This document shows, piece by piece, positions 10,304-22,130 of a stretch of DNA of 64,000 nt (position 1 is the first letter of the stretch; every line of letters begins with the position of its first letter). Location: the NCBI GenBank assembly GCA_033032865.1, contig JAWHQI010000075.1, positions 1,488,001-1,552,000 of the forward strand. The letters run 5' to 3'. A program made the translations under genes and the position numbers. The DNA comes from Dactylorhiza incarnata (lineage: Eukaryota > Streptophyta > Magnoliopsida > Asparagales > Orchidaceae). The notes under the pieces were generated by a model. The model saw nothing but the letters and a program-made list of their open reading frames with translations. It was not told the origin of the DNA and did not search any database.

Positions 10304-11221
10304 CCGGGGACCTCTAAGATGACGACAAACTTGAGGAACTTGATGTAATGGCTCGGTATGAAGAATAAAGTAGCACACTTGGTGACACACTACGAATCCT
10401 GCCAACTAGTGAAAGTCGAGTGTAAAGTCTGAGGGGATTACTTCTACTAATATCAGTGCCAGAGTGGAAATTTGCAAACATATCTATGGACTTCTTATAC
10501 GGTCTGCCCCGCTCCCACTCCGGGCATGACTCAGTATGGGTGATCGTAGACCGACTGACGAAGGTTGCATGGTTTATTCCTGTCAAGGAGGATGCTCTGG
10601 TTGGGACATTAGTGTGGTTATTTGTGGAACTGTTTGCTCGATATCACTAAGTTCCTAGATCGATCATGTCAGATCGGGACGGCTGGTTCACGTTTCGGGA
10701 GTGGAAAGCTGTCCAAGCTTATCTAGGATCCCAGTTGACCTTCAGCACCACCTTTCACCCTCAAATGAATGACCAGACGAAATATACCATCTAGACTATG
10801 GAGGATTTACTACGCCTCAGCGTCCTGGACCGTGGGGAGCCATGAGAGAGATTGTTGACGCTCGTTGAATTTTCTTACTACAATAGCCATCAGTGCAGTA
10901 TCGGTCTGGCTCCCGATGAAGTATTATACGATCCGAAATGTAGAACACCACTATCATGGGTCCAGGATGACGATCCAAAAGTGCTGGGGTCAGAGTATAT
11001 AGAGGACACAGAGGCTCAGGTGCGACTGATACGTGAACGAATGTTGGAGGCCTAGAGTTGACAGGCCAAGTACTATGATGCGTGACATTGTAAGGTGGAG
11101 TTCCAGGTGGGAGACCGAGTTTTTTAGAAGATACATCCAGTGCACAGTATCACCCGAGTGTGGAGATTAAAGAAGCTCAGTCCGAGATATATGGGGCCCT
11201 ATAGGATCCTAGAATGGACCG
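10304..11221 (+). pseudogene. pol: Tekay/Del-like gypsy integrase fragment, inverted copy
   Basis: The fragment covers the end of the HHCC domain (PGTSKM, ESCQLVKVECK), the first core Asp (VPEWKFANISMDFLYGLP), the second (SDRDGWF) and FSTTFHPQM, and on to the C-terminal KLSPRYMGPYRILEWTG. Integrase joins element DNA to the host. Stops interrupt it after ARYH, before TMEDLL, after RGEP and later, so it is dead. It is followed at about 11222 by a second copy of the same segment in opposite orientation. The minus copy has fewer stops, and the two differ by a 9 bp in-frame gap near LLRL. Confidence 0.8.
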
Positions 11222-12183
11222 GGCTCGTATATATCAGACTGAGCTTCTTTAACCTCCACACTCGGGTGATACTATGCACCAGACATATCTTCTAATAATC
11301 TCGGTATCACACCAGGAACTCTACCTTGCGACGTCACACATCATAGTACTTGGCCTGTCGATCTGGGCATCTATCATTCGTTCACGTATCAGTCGCACCT
11401 GAACATATTTGTCCACTATGTACTCTGACCCCAAAACTTTTGGATCTTCATCCAGGACCCATGATAGTGGTGTTCTGCATTTCTTATCGTATAACGCTTT
11501 GTAGGGAGCCTTGCCGATACTAGACTGATGGATATTGTAGTAAGAAAATTCGACGAGCGGCAACAATCTCTCCAATGGCTCCCCACGGTCCAGTCGTAGT
11601 AGATCCTCCATCGTCGGGATGGTATGTTCAGTCTGGCCATCCGTTTGAGGGTGAAAGGCAGTGCTGAAGGTCAACCGAGATCCCAGATAGCTTGGACAAC
11701 TTACTTTCCACTCCCGAGAGGTGAACCGGCCGTCCCGATCTGGCACGATCGATCTCGGAACTCCGTGATGTCGAACAAAATGTTCTACAAATAACTGCAC
11801 TAATGCCTCAACTGGAGCATCCTTCCTGACGGGAATAAACCGTGAAACCTTCGTCAGGCGGTCTACGATCACCCATATGGAGTCAAGCTCAGAGTGGGAG
11901 TGGGGCAGACCGTGTATGAAGTCCATAGATATGTCTGCAAATTTCCACTCTGGCACTGGTAGTGGTTGTAGTAATCCCCCATCGTTTTACACTCGACTTT
12001 CACTACTTGGAAGGATTCGTAGTGCGTCACAAAGTGTGCGATGTCCTTCTTTATAACGGGCTAGTACATCGACTTCCTCAAGTCTGGTGTCATCTTATAG
12101 ATCCCCGAGTGTATGAAATATTTGATGTTATGTACTTTAGTCATGATATCCACCCGGATCCTATCTCCTGTTAGTATAAGCAC
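11222..12183 (-). pseudogene. pol: Tekay/Del-like integrase
   Basis: The best stretch (11321-11956) has the core MPEWKFADISMDFIHGLP, IVPDRDGRFTSREW and FHPQTDGQTEHTI, so the first two catalytic Asp are visible. The third position, expected after the FHPQTDGQTE motif, lies in this sequence. The HHCC part is upstream (HFVTHYESFQVVKVEC, 12010-12060) with the first CxxC Cys replaced by Phe. A stop at about 11318 and others near the C-terminus end the frame before the inverted junction. Confidence 0.8.
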
Positions 12184-12715
12184 TCAGCTACGGAAGTGAA
12201 TGAGGCCATCACGTAAGGAAAAATCTCCTGAAGGGCCTGACTCCAGGGCTGCAAATACTGGTTCCAATGTTGCGTCTTGCCTTTGCCCAACCTTGATGCA
12301 GTCCTGGATATCACAGATCATGCTCATCGAGGTTAAGTAATCCACATAAGTTTCAGTATCGGCCTTGGATACTAGAGTGATCTGCATATCCTGTAGCACC
12401 ATCATCAGCTCCATGGCCATTAGCTGAGGTTCCGCATCCTACATGCTAGCCCTTCTACTGAGTGCATCTGCTACTGTATTTGTCTTTCTGGGGTGGTAAT
12501 CATAGAAATTCCACCCATCTCCTCTGTCGGATGTTTAAGTCCTTCTGAGTGTCTATGTACTTCAGGTTCTTGTGATCCGAAAAGATGTCACAGTGAACCC
12601 CATATAAATAGTGTCTCCAGATTTTTAGTGCAAAAATCATGGCTCCCATCTCTAAGTCGTGCACCGGATAGTTCTGCTCGGGCTTCTTTAACAGTCGTGA
12701 AGCGTAAGCGATCAC
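12184..12715 (-). pseudogene. pol: Tekay/Del-like RNase H C-terminal half and linker to integrase
   Basis: Typical RNase H text is visible: [52 protein letters not shown] and [12 protein letters not shown]. It is followed after a frame break by the linker that precedes integrase (12184-12420). The conserved DHKNL aspartate is present. The N-terminal half of the same domain lies at 13895-14015, beyond the inserted solo LTR; removing that insert restores the reading order HGP-VIAY. Confidence 0.8.
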
Positions 12716-12720
12716 AGGTC
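12716..12720. other. Target-site duplication AGGTC (left)
   Basis: AGGTC precedes the solo LTR and recurs at 13890-13894 directly after it. A 5 bp duplication is the norm for LTR retrotransposon insertion. Confidence 0.9.
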
Positions 12721-12897
12721 TGTTGGAGTTGCCATTGTGATCTAGAAGTGGTCAAACATGTAATCTCACTGCCAACGCGATATGAGCCTGCAGGGTCGCA
12801 CATAAGAGCATGTGGAGAAGATGGAAGATTGACTGTGTTGGTAAAGGTTACCAATCACCATATATATAGAATGGGGAAGTCCAGCAAATGTTGCTGT

Positions 12898-13325
12898 CTG
12901 AATTCGTCGGATATGATTCGTCGGATTCGTCGGGTTTACACGGATTGGATTCGTCGGATATGATTCGTCGGATTCGTCGGGTTTACACGGATTGGATTCG
13001 TCGGATTCGTCGGGATTCGTCGGGTCATTCCGTGGAAACTCAACGAACTGTGACAGAGATCCTCCACTCGACAAAGTGTTGTCGTCTGTCTGGATTCGTC
13101 GGAATTCGTCGGGATTCGTCCAGTCATTCCGTGGAATCTCGACGAATTATCACAGAGAGCCTTGACTAGGCAATTGTTGCCGTCTGTTGTGATTCGTCGA
13201 ATTCGTCGGATTGTCCCGTGAAGACTCGACGAATTGTTACAGAGATCATTCTTGGCAAATGTTGCCGTTTGATCTGATTCGTCGAATTCGTCAGATTGTC
13301 CCGTGGAATTCCGACGAATTGTAAC
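12898..13325 (+). repeat. TTCGTCGG/CGACGAATT repeat array in solo LTR U3
   Basis: GGATTCGTCGGATATG-type units occur in two near-identical 60 bp blocks (about 12898-13020). They are followed by four looser units of 100 or so bp, each with TTCGTCGG, then TCCGTGGAA, then CGACGAATT and TCACAGAG. Direct and inverted TCGTCG words therefore alternate, as in the copia LTR at 3520-3960. Confidence 0.75.
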
Positions 13326-13390
13326 AGAAGCCCTTATTCTGATGTGTGGTCTGCGGATAGCGATTCTTCTAGAAGCTGTTTATCCTTTGG

Positions 13391-13400
13391 GTATAAATAG
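13391..13400 (+). promoter_or_regulatory. TATA box of the solo LTR
   Basis: GTATAAATAG follows the repeat array. Transcription would start about 30 bp downstream, at GGGTTCAGTGG. Confidence 0.7.
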
Positions 13401-13894
13401 GACTTCGTTTTTAGGGTTCAGTGGACTAATACGAAGAGAAAGGCCGACGGAAGGAGTTCCGTTCACGCCTCACGAACCCTAGTCGACGGAAGTGTTCCGC
13501 CGTCTCTGAATCACGTCCGCTGACCTCCTCTCCGTCGATTGTCGCCGGCATTGTTCTTCCTGAAGCGGATCTAGCAATCCGTGGAAGTGCAAGGTGCAGC
13601 CTTTCTTCCTTCCGAGTTGCGTGCGACGTGACTTGGCGTTCTCCCGGCTCGTGTGGACTTCTGTAGAGACGTAGACATAATTCTACGTGAGAACTCTCCT
13701 TGCCGCCAACAGGAATCAACTCGTGGAGCATCTAGGTTGGATTTGATCCAACCCCATTGAGGTAATTTTTGCCTAGTATTTTATTAACTTCTTGATTCAA
13801 CATTCATGGCCGATCCAAGCATTTTTGGGTTGTTTCTGTTTATTTCCGCTGCGCCTACATCTGATGTATGGTTCTAGAAAAACCCAACAAGGTC

Positions 13895-15107
13895 CATGCT
13901 GTATTAAAACTCCAGCCATTCGCTAGTATGATGCATCTGTTTACACTTGAAATTATCCTTCCTTCCTAAATGGAAGTGCAAGGATGGGAGCGGAGATGAG
14001 TCTACTCTTTAGATCTTAGAAAGTTGCTTCACACTGCGGAGTCCAGCTGAATGGTGCATCCTTCTTTGTCAATGACGTAAGAAAAAGGGCAAACCAGGAG
14101 AATCCTTCCACAAACTTCTGATAGTATCCGGCAAGTCCCAGGAAACTCTGTACGTCTGAAGCTATTTTAAGTTGAGGCCAGTCTCGCACTGCCTGAACCT
14201 TCGCCGGATCCACCGCCAATCCTACCCCACTAATGATATGCCCTAGGAAGGCTACTTCCTTAAGCCAGAATTGGCACTTGCTAAACTTAGCAAATAACTT
14301 ATGCTCTCTAAGCCTTTCCATCACGAGCGCCAGGTGTTGTGTATGTTCCTCCTCCGTCCTTGAGTAAATAAGTATATCTTCTATGAATACTATAACGAAG
14401 ACATCTAAGTAGGTTTTGAACACACGGTTCATTAAACACATGAATGCAGAGGGGGCATTTGTGAGTCCAAAGGGCATTACCATGAACTCGTAGAGACCAT
14501 AATGACTGCTGAAGTCCATCTTCAGAATATCTTCTTCTTAAATCCGTAGTTGATAGTATCCCGATCTCAAGTCCAGTTTTGAAAACCAGTGCGCTCCTTC
14601 CAACTGGTCAAATAACTCATCGATCTGGGGAAAAGGGTAAGTGTTCTGCATTGTTTGTCTGTTGTGCTCCCGGTAGACGATGCACAATCGAAGAGTCCCC
14701 TCCTTCTTATTTATAAACAGCACAGGGGCTCCCCATGGTGATGAGCTCAGTCGGACGAACTCTAAGTCTACTAACTCTTGCAGCTGGGTGCGGAACTCCA
14801 CCAAATCCATTGGGGCCATCCTGTAGGGTGCACTGAATATGTGTCTGGCTCCGGGCACTAAATGAATCTGAAAGTTCTTTTCCCTGTGCGGTGGTAACCC
14901 AAGTAGTTTTTCTGGAAATAGGTCGAGAAAGTTGCAAAGTACAAGGATATCTGTTAGGGGAGTCTCTGTTTCCTTCATCTCGAAATAAATCATATAAACA
15001 TTGTCTCCCTGTAGATGGGCCTTGATGGCCTGAGTAGATGAAAGTAAATGACGGGAGGCCGGGATAGTACCTTCGAAGGTCACGTAGGTGGTGTCGTATC
15101 TCAGCAC
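13895..15107 (-). pseudogene. pol: Tekay/Del-like reverse transcriptase and RNase H start
   Basis: Two open stretches (15107-14538 and 14519-14016) cover nearly all of [73 protein letters not shown], a changed catalytic motif (FIEDILIYS, normally YVDD-type FIDDILVYS), and the thumb KVQAVRDWP. The RNase H start (APILALPF, TDASY) runs to 13895 with stops. One catalytic Asp of the RT is Glu here, so polymerase activity would be impaired even in a repaired frame. The piece upstream of SPWGAP carries the [13 protein letters not shown] linker. Confidence 0.85.
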
Positions 15108-15143
15108 GACTCTCCTTGTTAGGCAATCAATCTGTGCATGGTT

Positions 15144-15407
15144 TTAGATAAGCCATGTCATACCCAAGATGAGATCGAAGTACGGCATCTTCAGGACTGT
15201 TGCTGGAGCATTGAAGGTTAGGCCTCTGATGGTCACCTTTAGGAGGCACTTTGTTGTCTCATCGATCTCCGTTCCATTCGGAAGACGCACCCTCTGGGTG
15301 GCTCCGTTATAAAGTCGGACCTCATCTAAGTCCTTGATAAAATCTTCTGAGATGAAATTGTGAGAAGTTCCCGTGCCAACCAAGATATGGGCAGGCTTGC
15401 CGCACAC
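15144..15407 (-). pseudogene. pol: Gypsy aspartic protease with Asp to Gly in the active site
   Basis: The sequence aligns with chromoviral proteases: HILVGTGTSHNFIS at the active site and YFDLILGMTWLI at the end. The catalytic triad DTG reads GTG; codon 15377-15375 is GGC, one base from GAC. The frame stops at 15141-15143, where the family normally runs on into the RT linker, and the next open stretch starts at 15126-15107. This is consistent with decay and not with a functional variant. Confidence 0.75.
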
Positions 15408-15526
15408 GATTACGCTTCCTGAATTATGGTGTAATTTAAAGCGACTAAGTTTTCTATTTCTAGCAATCCTATATCAAATCTACAAATCTAAGAATTTTAA
15501 AAGACTTTTAACTACTAGCATACCTG

Positions 15527-16645
15527 CTATAACCTAATTCGGGTTCCATGGTTGAGCAAGATCCAAAGTATACATTTGGTCTCCTTCCTGTCTACATTCT
15601 GCCCAGTGGAATCCTCGACCCCGGCCACGTCCTCGGCCTCAGACCTTGGGTTGTTGAGCTGGGGGTGCTGGAGGTGGTGGTAGGACTCTTTGGTGGCAGT
15701 TGATGCGGATGTAGCCTGGTTGGTGACAATGGTAGCATAGTTGTGGGGGAGGTAGTCCTCCACCTTATTTAGGTGGCTCTTAGATCGGTAGAGGCTGAGG
15801 GGCCAGCAATGTCTGAGGCCCTTGCTCCTGCCTGAAGTTGGGACAGGTTCATCCCCCTCCCCTCCTGTGTTGTACAAACATGCCTCTTTGCTATCCCCTG
15901 CTGCCCCACACTGCATCTTCCGCTTGCCTTTTTCCCCATGCTCCTTACCATTAGCTGGTCCGCCTCCAGCTTTCTTGCTGCTTTGATGATTCGGGCTAAA
16001 TTGGAATCTGCTACGTATAGCAGGGCCTGTCTTAGGTCATCTCGGAAGCCCTTGTAAAACCTCTTGGCATAACTGGAGTCGTCTAACTGGTGGGCTATGG
16101 AAAAATGGGCTAGGTGCGAGAATTCCCGCTGGTATTCCAATACTGAAAGGTTTCCCTGCTTCAAGTGTAGGAATTGTTCCTCTAGATCGTCTCTGGATGT
16201 CTGCGGCACTAAGTGCTCCAGTAATGCCTCCATGAATTCTTCCTACGTGATGTTGGCATACTCAAGGTCGGCAAAGGTGGTGTCCAGGGCTGACTTCCAC
16301 CACAGCTTGGCATGAGATTTCAAAGCGGAGACGACCATTGACCCCGCCATATCAACCGGACAACGAATCCCGGCCAACATTTCCTGAATGGTGTCTAACC
16401 ATTCCTCCATCTATACCACCGACTCCATTCCCATATAAGATGGTGGGGAGAGGACTCTGAAGGCACTCAACCAGTTTTCCCCTATGCCGGGGACCTGAAT
16501 AGGGGCCTGCTGTTGAGAGAAGGCCTGCAGGATTGTGTCCAATGTCTGTCCTAGCTCCGATTGTTGAAAGGGGGTGGGAGCCGGTGGGGAGGAATGACAT
16601 TCTGAATGGGAGGGATCGTCGCCCTAGTGGGGACTTTCACCGGAG
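15527..16645 (-). pseudogene. gag: Gypsy gag, degraded
   Basis: The clearest part (16233-15769) is a Retrotrans_gag domain: DDLEEQFLHLKQGNLSVLEY, QREFSHLAHFSIAHQLDD, YKGFRDDLRQALL and LARIIKAARKLEADQL. Upstream (16600-16240) the N-terminal part is in other frames. Downstream (15916-15527) sequence that should carry the CCHC knuckle is out of frame and I cannot find the knuckle. Gag would assemble the particle. Confidence 0.65.
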
Positions 16646-16826
16646 ACTACATAAGAAAAGTATTTAATTATAAGGGTTGGCCTAAACATCTCATTTTGAT
16701 GGACAATTAAACATGATTTTTCCTATGGGCACACCATTGCTTCCACTGCTAGTTTGTCCTCAAACTAAGCTCGAGCGGGGTCGCCTAGGGTTGTGGACTT
16801 CCAAACTTTGGATCGAAGTTGGATGA

Positions 16827-16839
16827 GCTGATACTAGTT
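16827..16839 (-). promoter_or_regulatory. Degenerate primer binding site (initiator tRNA-Met type)
   Basis: GCTGATACTA on the plus strand is two changes away from the complement of TGGTATCAGC-type primer sites. It sits three bases from the LTR end at 16840. Confidence 0.55.
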
Positions 16840-19800
16840 TGTTAATAATCCATGAATATTACATATTCATACATTATTAAATAATAAATAAAACTATTGT
16901 AAAATGATTTCCAAAAATTATCAAATTTGGTCAGAGTGTGGAATTATGTATAACCTACCTCTGCAAAAAATCTCAGACCTATTGCCCAAAGGGTTTGGGA
17001 GAATTTCACAAAATTCTCCCTAGGCCACATATTAAAGTTTAACAATACTAGATTTGATTTGCATGTAGATAACTCCACAGGCATGGGTCCAAATGGCCCC
17101 AAATTTTATCCAGTGACCTAACATGACCTAATGGACCTTCTACAGATGATTTTGGTGGATTTGGGTTCATAAACCCAATAATCATTACATGCATGATTAA
17201 TTAAATTATTTTTAAAACCATAGAAAAATGTTCTCCAAAAATTCCCATTTTTGGACAGACCATGTAATTGGTCCTATCTCAGCTATGATTAAAATTTCAA
17301 GACTATTTATGGAGTTGTTTTAATTAAATTCACAAAATACACTCCAGGCCACATCCTTAAAATTTTCCTACTAAGGTTCATTTGAAACTTAGATTTATTC
17401 ACATGCAAGGGTCCAAATTACCCAAGATTTTTACCAGACACTATCATACACACAACCAATCTTCCAGAGAAGATTTTACTGTATTTGAGTTAATTTAACC
17501 CAAATTATACACCATAGATGGTTTATTAAATTATTACTAAAACTTTAGAAAAATGTGCCCCAAAATTCTGATTTTTGGGTACACAGTAGGTCTATGGTAC
17601 ACACACATGTGGACCAAACTTTAGATTCATGCAAACTATTATATGTATGTTATTCATCTTCAAAGTTCTGGTCTTCCCAAAGACCAGTCCCACCATAACT
17701 ACCCTACAAGGATCTTTAGGACCCTAAGTGACTTGATTTGAATTCTTATAGAAAGTAGACTCAAAGATCTACAAGAGTTATCTCTGCCCATTTTTCTTTT
17801 TATGGCCTCTAAGGGCCTCAAAGTTTGAGAACAAAAGAGCACATATTCTGTGACATAATACACATTTAATTAAAACTGGGTTGCATTAACTAATCTCTAA
17901 GTTCGGATGACACTGTGTCATCGTTCCCAGACAGCCAACGACCCAGGTTGCTTGCACATGTGCCACATTTGGCCTCGATTTCCCAGCCATCCACCCACCA
18001 CCATGGCTGACAACCACTGCCACCACCTTAGTCGATGTGGGGGCTACCGAGATCAGGCTTCAAGCCGATCGGCAGTGACTGGAATAGTGATCCAGAGCAA
18101 GGACATTTCGACTTAAATTAAGTCGAAAGAAAAGCTTGATCCAAGCTCAATTGAGCTAGGATCTCCTAATCAGATAGGGAACTAGCACAGATGGAGAGGA
18201 AGAGGATCTTGCCTCATTTTGAGTTGGATTACTAGTTGTTGCACGGTTGCCATTGCCGACCTCAAGTTGCTTGGTGCCATTGGTGTTCTGGACTTGCAGA
18301 GCTCAAATTCACTCTCTGGAAGGGGGGTTCATCTGCTCTGGAGGTCCTGAGGGTGATGAAGAGAAGTAATGAGGGAGAGATGGTTTTTATGGCCTCATGC
18401 CATTAATGGGGTTCTCGGCCAACTCCTTGACGCCCATTTTAGCCAATAAAGGCCTCTCCCCCACTGCCCAAAACTGATGGGAATTTCATCCCTAGCTCAG
18501 AGAAGAGCTTGGGGAAGAGAGGTGGGGTGCCATTTGACACATATTCCCCATTTCCCTCCATGTTTCCTTGTCCTTTTCCCAAGATTTGAATTCAAAAATC
18601 CTTGGAATTAACCACATAATTTCGAATTTAAGAGGGTCCAAGGCTCAGATCTCATGAGGCCTTGCTAATAGGTTCTTGGGTTGGGCTAAGTCCAATAGGT
18701 TTTGAGCTTGGGCTCACTTGACCCAAATAGACCAAATTGAGATTTTTGAGTTTGGGCTTGACCCAAGCTCACCCCAACCAATCTGGCTGGCCCATATTGG
18801 TGCCTTAGACCCTAATGGACCTATTCCAAGGAGAATTAAGTCATGCTGGGGTCATACGAGGTTTAATTACACATTTTGGGCTTTAGGGGAAATTTGGAGA
18901 TTTTGCCCTAATCTTCCAAAATTGAATGTACACCTTGCTTGGTTCATTTAGGTCTCATATACTCCACTAAGGGTGCAGGAGAGATTGTGCTTGGTCAATT
19001 TGGCCAATTGTGAGTCAATTGAACCAATTAGGGTAAAGTTGTAATTTGGGGCAATTTGATAATTTTGCCTAATTTCCCAAAATTGATTTACCCCAAGGGT
19101 CCAATGTGGACCCTTTAGACTCCCTTAGTGAACTTGGACTATTTTGCATAATCAACTTGATCATTTATGACCAATTGAAGGTTAATTGAGGGAATTAGTT
19201 CAATTAGGTCAAATTGGGGCTTTTTGGTAATTGGCCCAATTTTGCAAAATTGGTCCACCTCAAATAGGTCAATGTTGCCCCACTAGTATCTCCTAATGGT
19301 CATAGAGGGTTGGGTGTGATCAATTTGATCACATTGAGACAATTGATGGCCAATTTGAAGGATTAAGGAAAATTAGGCAAATTGAGGCTTTTTGGTAATT
19401 TGGCCTAATTTTCCAAATTGACCAATTCCATTGGGTCAATTTTGGCTCATTAGTCTACCCTACTGCTTAGTAAGGGCGTGGTGTGGTCAATTTCATCATA
19501 CTCAGGCTAATTGACCCATATTATGGTGAATTATGTCAAATTGGGCCTTTATTGGCCTTGAACCCAATCACCCCATTTGGTCCACCCAAGGTGATGTTTA
19601 TAGTGTACTAAGGACACCCTATGGCCTTTGATGTAAGGGTGAGGCCAATTTGACTAGGTGAGTTAATATTGGGCCCTAAATATAAAACTTGACCTAGCGA
19701 GGTCAAAGGCTCTAAAGTGATATATGGACACCATCTTGGTTCAAGGAACCATCTATGACACCTAGCATGCTCCAATTCAGCCTAGTGGTTTTCTCCATGG

Positions 19801-20011
19801 TTATAGGTGATGCATATGGTGCTTTAGACTTCTTGAGTTACAATTGAATTCTCCTTAAATTGGGATGACCCATGGTGGCTAAGTGTACACCATGACATTC
19901 TCCACTCATTCAACTTGTCACCAAGGTACCCCAGGTCACTTATCCTATTTTTTTCATGACCTGGTCATGATAAAAATTCCCTAAGGGTCTAGTAGTTTGT
20001 GGGATGTTACA
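16840..20011 (-). repeat. 5' LTR of the Tekay/Del-like element (3172 bp)
   Basis: On the minus strand it begins TGTAACATCCC (20011) and ends at 16840. It is non-coding; U3 (20011-18600) is full of short TCAATTTGACC/GGTCAAATTG words. Parts of it align with the plus-strand sequence at 40270-43824, for example the TTTGGGGCCATTTGGACCC segment (reverse of 17080-17100) with 40738-40757. No gene is seen in this 3.2 kb. Confidence 0.75.
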
Positions 20012-20039
20012 CAGTGTCAAGACCTATGGGTCTATTAAA

Positions 20040-21935
20040 AGTCAGAATTCAACCAGCAGGGAAAACTTCTAGCTGACATTGTAGGGAAAGTGCTACTGTG
20101 CAAGCTTGGTTCCCATGACCGGATTTCTAAAGAAATGTTTGAGGTCATGTGCAGGATCAACTCAAAGAAAATAGACTGGAGAAAGTTTCTGTTCTAAAGG
20201 ATTAAGAGCACCCTGAAGTCTCCTTCATTTGAAAAAATCTTATCTCTTCCTCTTGAATTCCCTTGGGGAAGTGGTGAAGAGAAAAATGGGAGCACCTCTA
20301 CATTATTCTAAGAGGTTGGATTCGAAGATGTTGGATAGATGGGAGGGAGTTATATGCAAAACCCCTAAGGATGTCCAAGATTCTATAAAAGGAAAGAAAA
20401 AGAAAGTTGTGGTTGTTGATGACTCAGAGGAGATAAGGTCCTCTAACAGTTCATAGGAAGAAAGAGCCCCATCTCTACCAAACCCTGCTTTGATGGGGGG
20501 GGGGGGGGGTAGCGCCAAATCAAATGATCCCAAAGGATGTGAATTAACCTGCTAACATATAGGCTATTGAAGTAGGAAGAAGCCCCATTCTAGGAGGTGA
20601 TTCAGTTGAGGGGGAGTCCCAGCTTGGGAGCTCAGCCTAAGAGACTGCAAATGTTGAGGGGGGGAGCAATCTGGTGTGCTCTACCCTAGGAAATCAGAGA
20701 GAAGTAGTCCTGGAGGAGGTTGTAGACCATGTTCCAGTAGAGGAAAGTGCAGGATAAGAGATAGAGGAGGAAGATGGCAAGGAGCCAGAAAAAGTTGAGA
20801 GTACTCAACCCCAGGCTGGGCTTGGTTTAGTTCTTCTCAAAGGTAAAGAAGTGTTGATGGATGAAGGGGAAGAAGAGAAAATGCTAGTAGACCTTACTGA
20901 CCTTCAGGGTCATGGGAGTTCTCATGGAAGTCCTCCAGAGGTGAATATAGCTTGACCATCTACTGATCACTCAGGATCCCTGCTACACATGATCTCAACC
21001 AGGCTGAATGTTCAAAGGGAGAAGATAGAAAGGTTCATCCTACAGACTGTAGATGACTTAAGGCAAGAAATGAATGCTGAGATGCAAACTGTGAAGGATG
21101 ATATGCATCATTTCAACACTCAACACACTCACTTCTTTCATTTAGCAGCTCCATCCATGGAACTTGTTGGTGAGGAGATCAACAAGGTTAGGCATCAGTC
21201 TTATTAAATCATTCAAAACCAAGGAACTATGTCAAGGAATACTGAGAGAGCTTTTCAACAAATAATAGGCTTTATGAATTAAGATAGAGATCAAATTCTG
21301 AATAGAATGGAACTGAATACTCAGACCCTAGATGAACATATGCTAGAAGTAAGAAATAACTTGGATGAAGCTGAACAACATATACATGAGCTAATAAATT
21401 TTGTACAAGTAGCCCTTGATGATCACATTTTTGATGAAGTCCTAAAGAGGGAGAAGACAATGATAAATGCTGGCTCAAACCAAGCCATGTGGACTATAAG
21501 TCAAGTTAAGAAAGCTTTACAGATGCCTCCCTCAGCTTATGAGTTAGCAGAACCATCAGAGAGCACTGCCACAGAAGTACATGGCATTGAAATTCGAGAA
21601 TCTGTTAGTTCAAGAAAAGGAAGAGGTTTCAGAGCAAAAGGTACATGCCGAAGAGGCTGAGGGAAATTGAGCATGATCCACAATAATGCAAGTGGAGTCC
21701 TAACTCTAGGACCCCGATCTCAAGAGCTTGGATGGAGTTTGGATACCCTCAAAATGGGTCAGAAAGAGTTTACTATTCTACTTACTGGAATATGCATCTA
21801 AATGAAATGGAGAAAAGGAAAAATCATAAGCTAGCATTCCCTCCTGTTCCTCCTCCTTCTCCAAAGAAAATTCCAAAACTAATTAGCTTCTATGAAAGTC
21901 AGAGGAGAAAAGGAATTGGAAGCAGCAGGACCTAA
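20040..21935 (+). pseudogene. Env-like / 'putative plant transposon protein' remnant of a copia element
   Basis: The N-terminal part (SHDRISKEMFEVMCRINSKK, IDWRKFLF) resembles the plant transposon domain often found after pol in SIRE and Athila elements. Further on, an acidic stretch (about 20760-20960) leads to two coiled-coil-like segments (20989-21207 and 21307-21660, heptad-rich, EKIERFILQTVDDLRQEMNA and MLEVRNNLDEAEQHIHELIN). A basic, Pro-rich tail ends at 21935 (PPVPPPSPKKIPKL). Stops and frame changes occur at 20196, 20330, 20456 and elsewhere. The family assignment is by sequence style and position; the function in relatives is unproven. Confidence 0.45.
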
Positions 21936-22120
21936 AAATCATAGAATGTTTTGTCTAAAAATGTCTTGGGCAAATGATTGAAATATTTTGTTTTAAAACA
22001 TTAACTCTATTTATATCATGTTGATAGATGAATTATGTTATAATTGCTGAATGTCTTCAAATTTTGATTTTATTTAACATTTGGCATTTATCATTGAAGT
22101 GAGTTATGACTTCTTCAAAT

Positions 22121-22130
22121 AGGGGGAGAT
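22121..22130 (+). promoter_or_regulatory. Polypurine tract
   Basis: AGGGGGAGAT directly precedes the LTR start TGTTGGGAAC at 22131. It is identical in sequence to the tract at 3371-3380. Confidence 0.8.

Larger units (their letters stand above)
12721..13889 (+). mobile_element. Solo LTR, copia-type (1169 bp)
   Basis: It starts TGTTGGAG and ends ACCCAACA, flanked by a perfect AGGTC duplication, and it splits the gypsy RNase H codons cleanly. A TATA box (GTATAAATAG, 13391-13400) fixes the orientation. U3 contains tandem ATTCGTCGG words and longer units with CGACGAATT (12900-13330). No internal domain is present, so it is the product of LTR-LTR recombination. No full-length relative is in the window. 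Confidence 0.9.
11222..20011 (-). mobile_element. Tekay/Del-like Ty3/gypsy element, degraded, 3' end lost
   Basis: In minus-strand order: 5' LTR (20011-16840, 3172 bp, starting TGTAACATCCC), degraded Met-type primer site, gag, protease, RT, RNase H and integrase. The long LTR, the TGTAACATCCC start and the RT and integrase sequences fit the Tekay/Del chromovirus group. The element ends in the inverted junction near 11222, so its 3' LTR is missing. A solo LTR (12721-13889) interrupts RNase H. The five bases after the LTR (CAGTG, 20012-20016) would be the target duplication, but no partner is left. Confidence 0.8.

Noticed and set aside
10456..11055. Plus-strand integrase frames as a possible domesticated gene
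   Set aside because: They carry several stops, lack the HHCC start and end at an inverted duplication; there is no host-gene context.
20496..20509. G run as a gene boundary or assembly gap
   Set aside because: It lies within the decayed env-like region and fits a simple homopolymer; nothing changes across it except frame.
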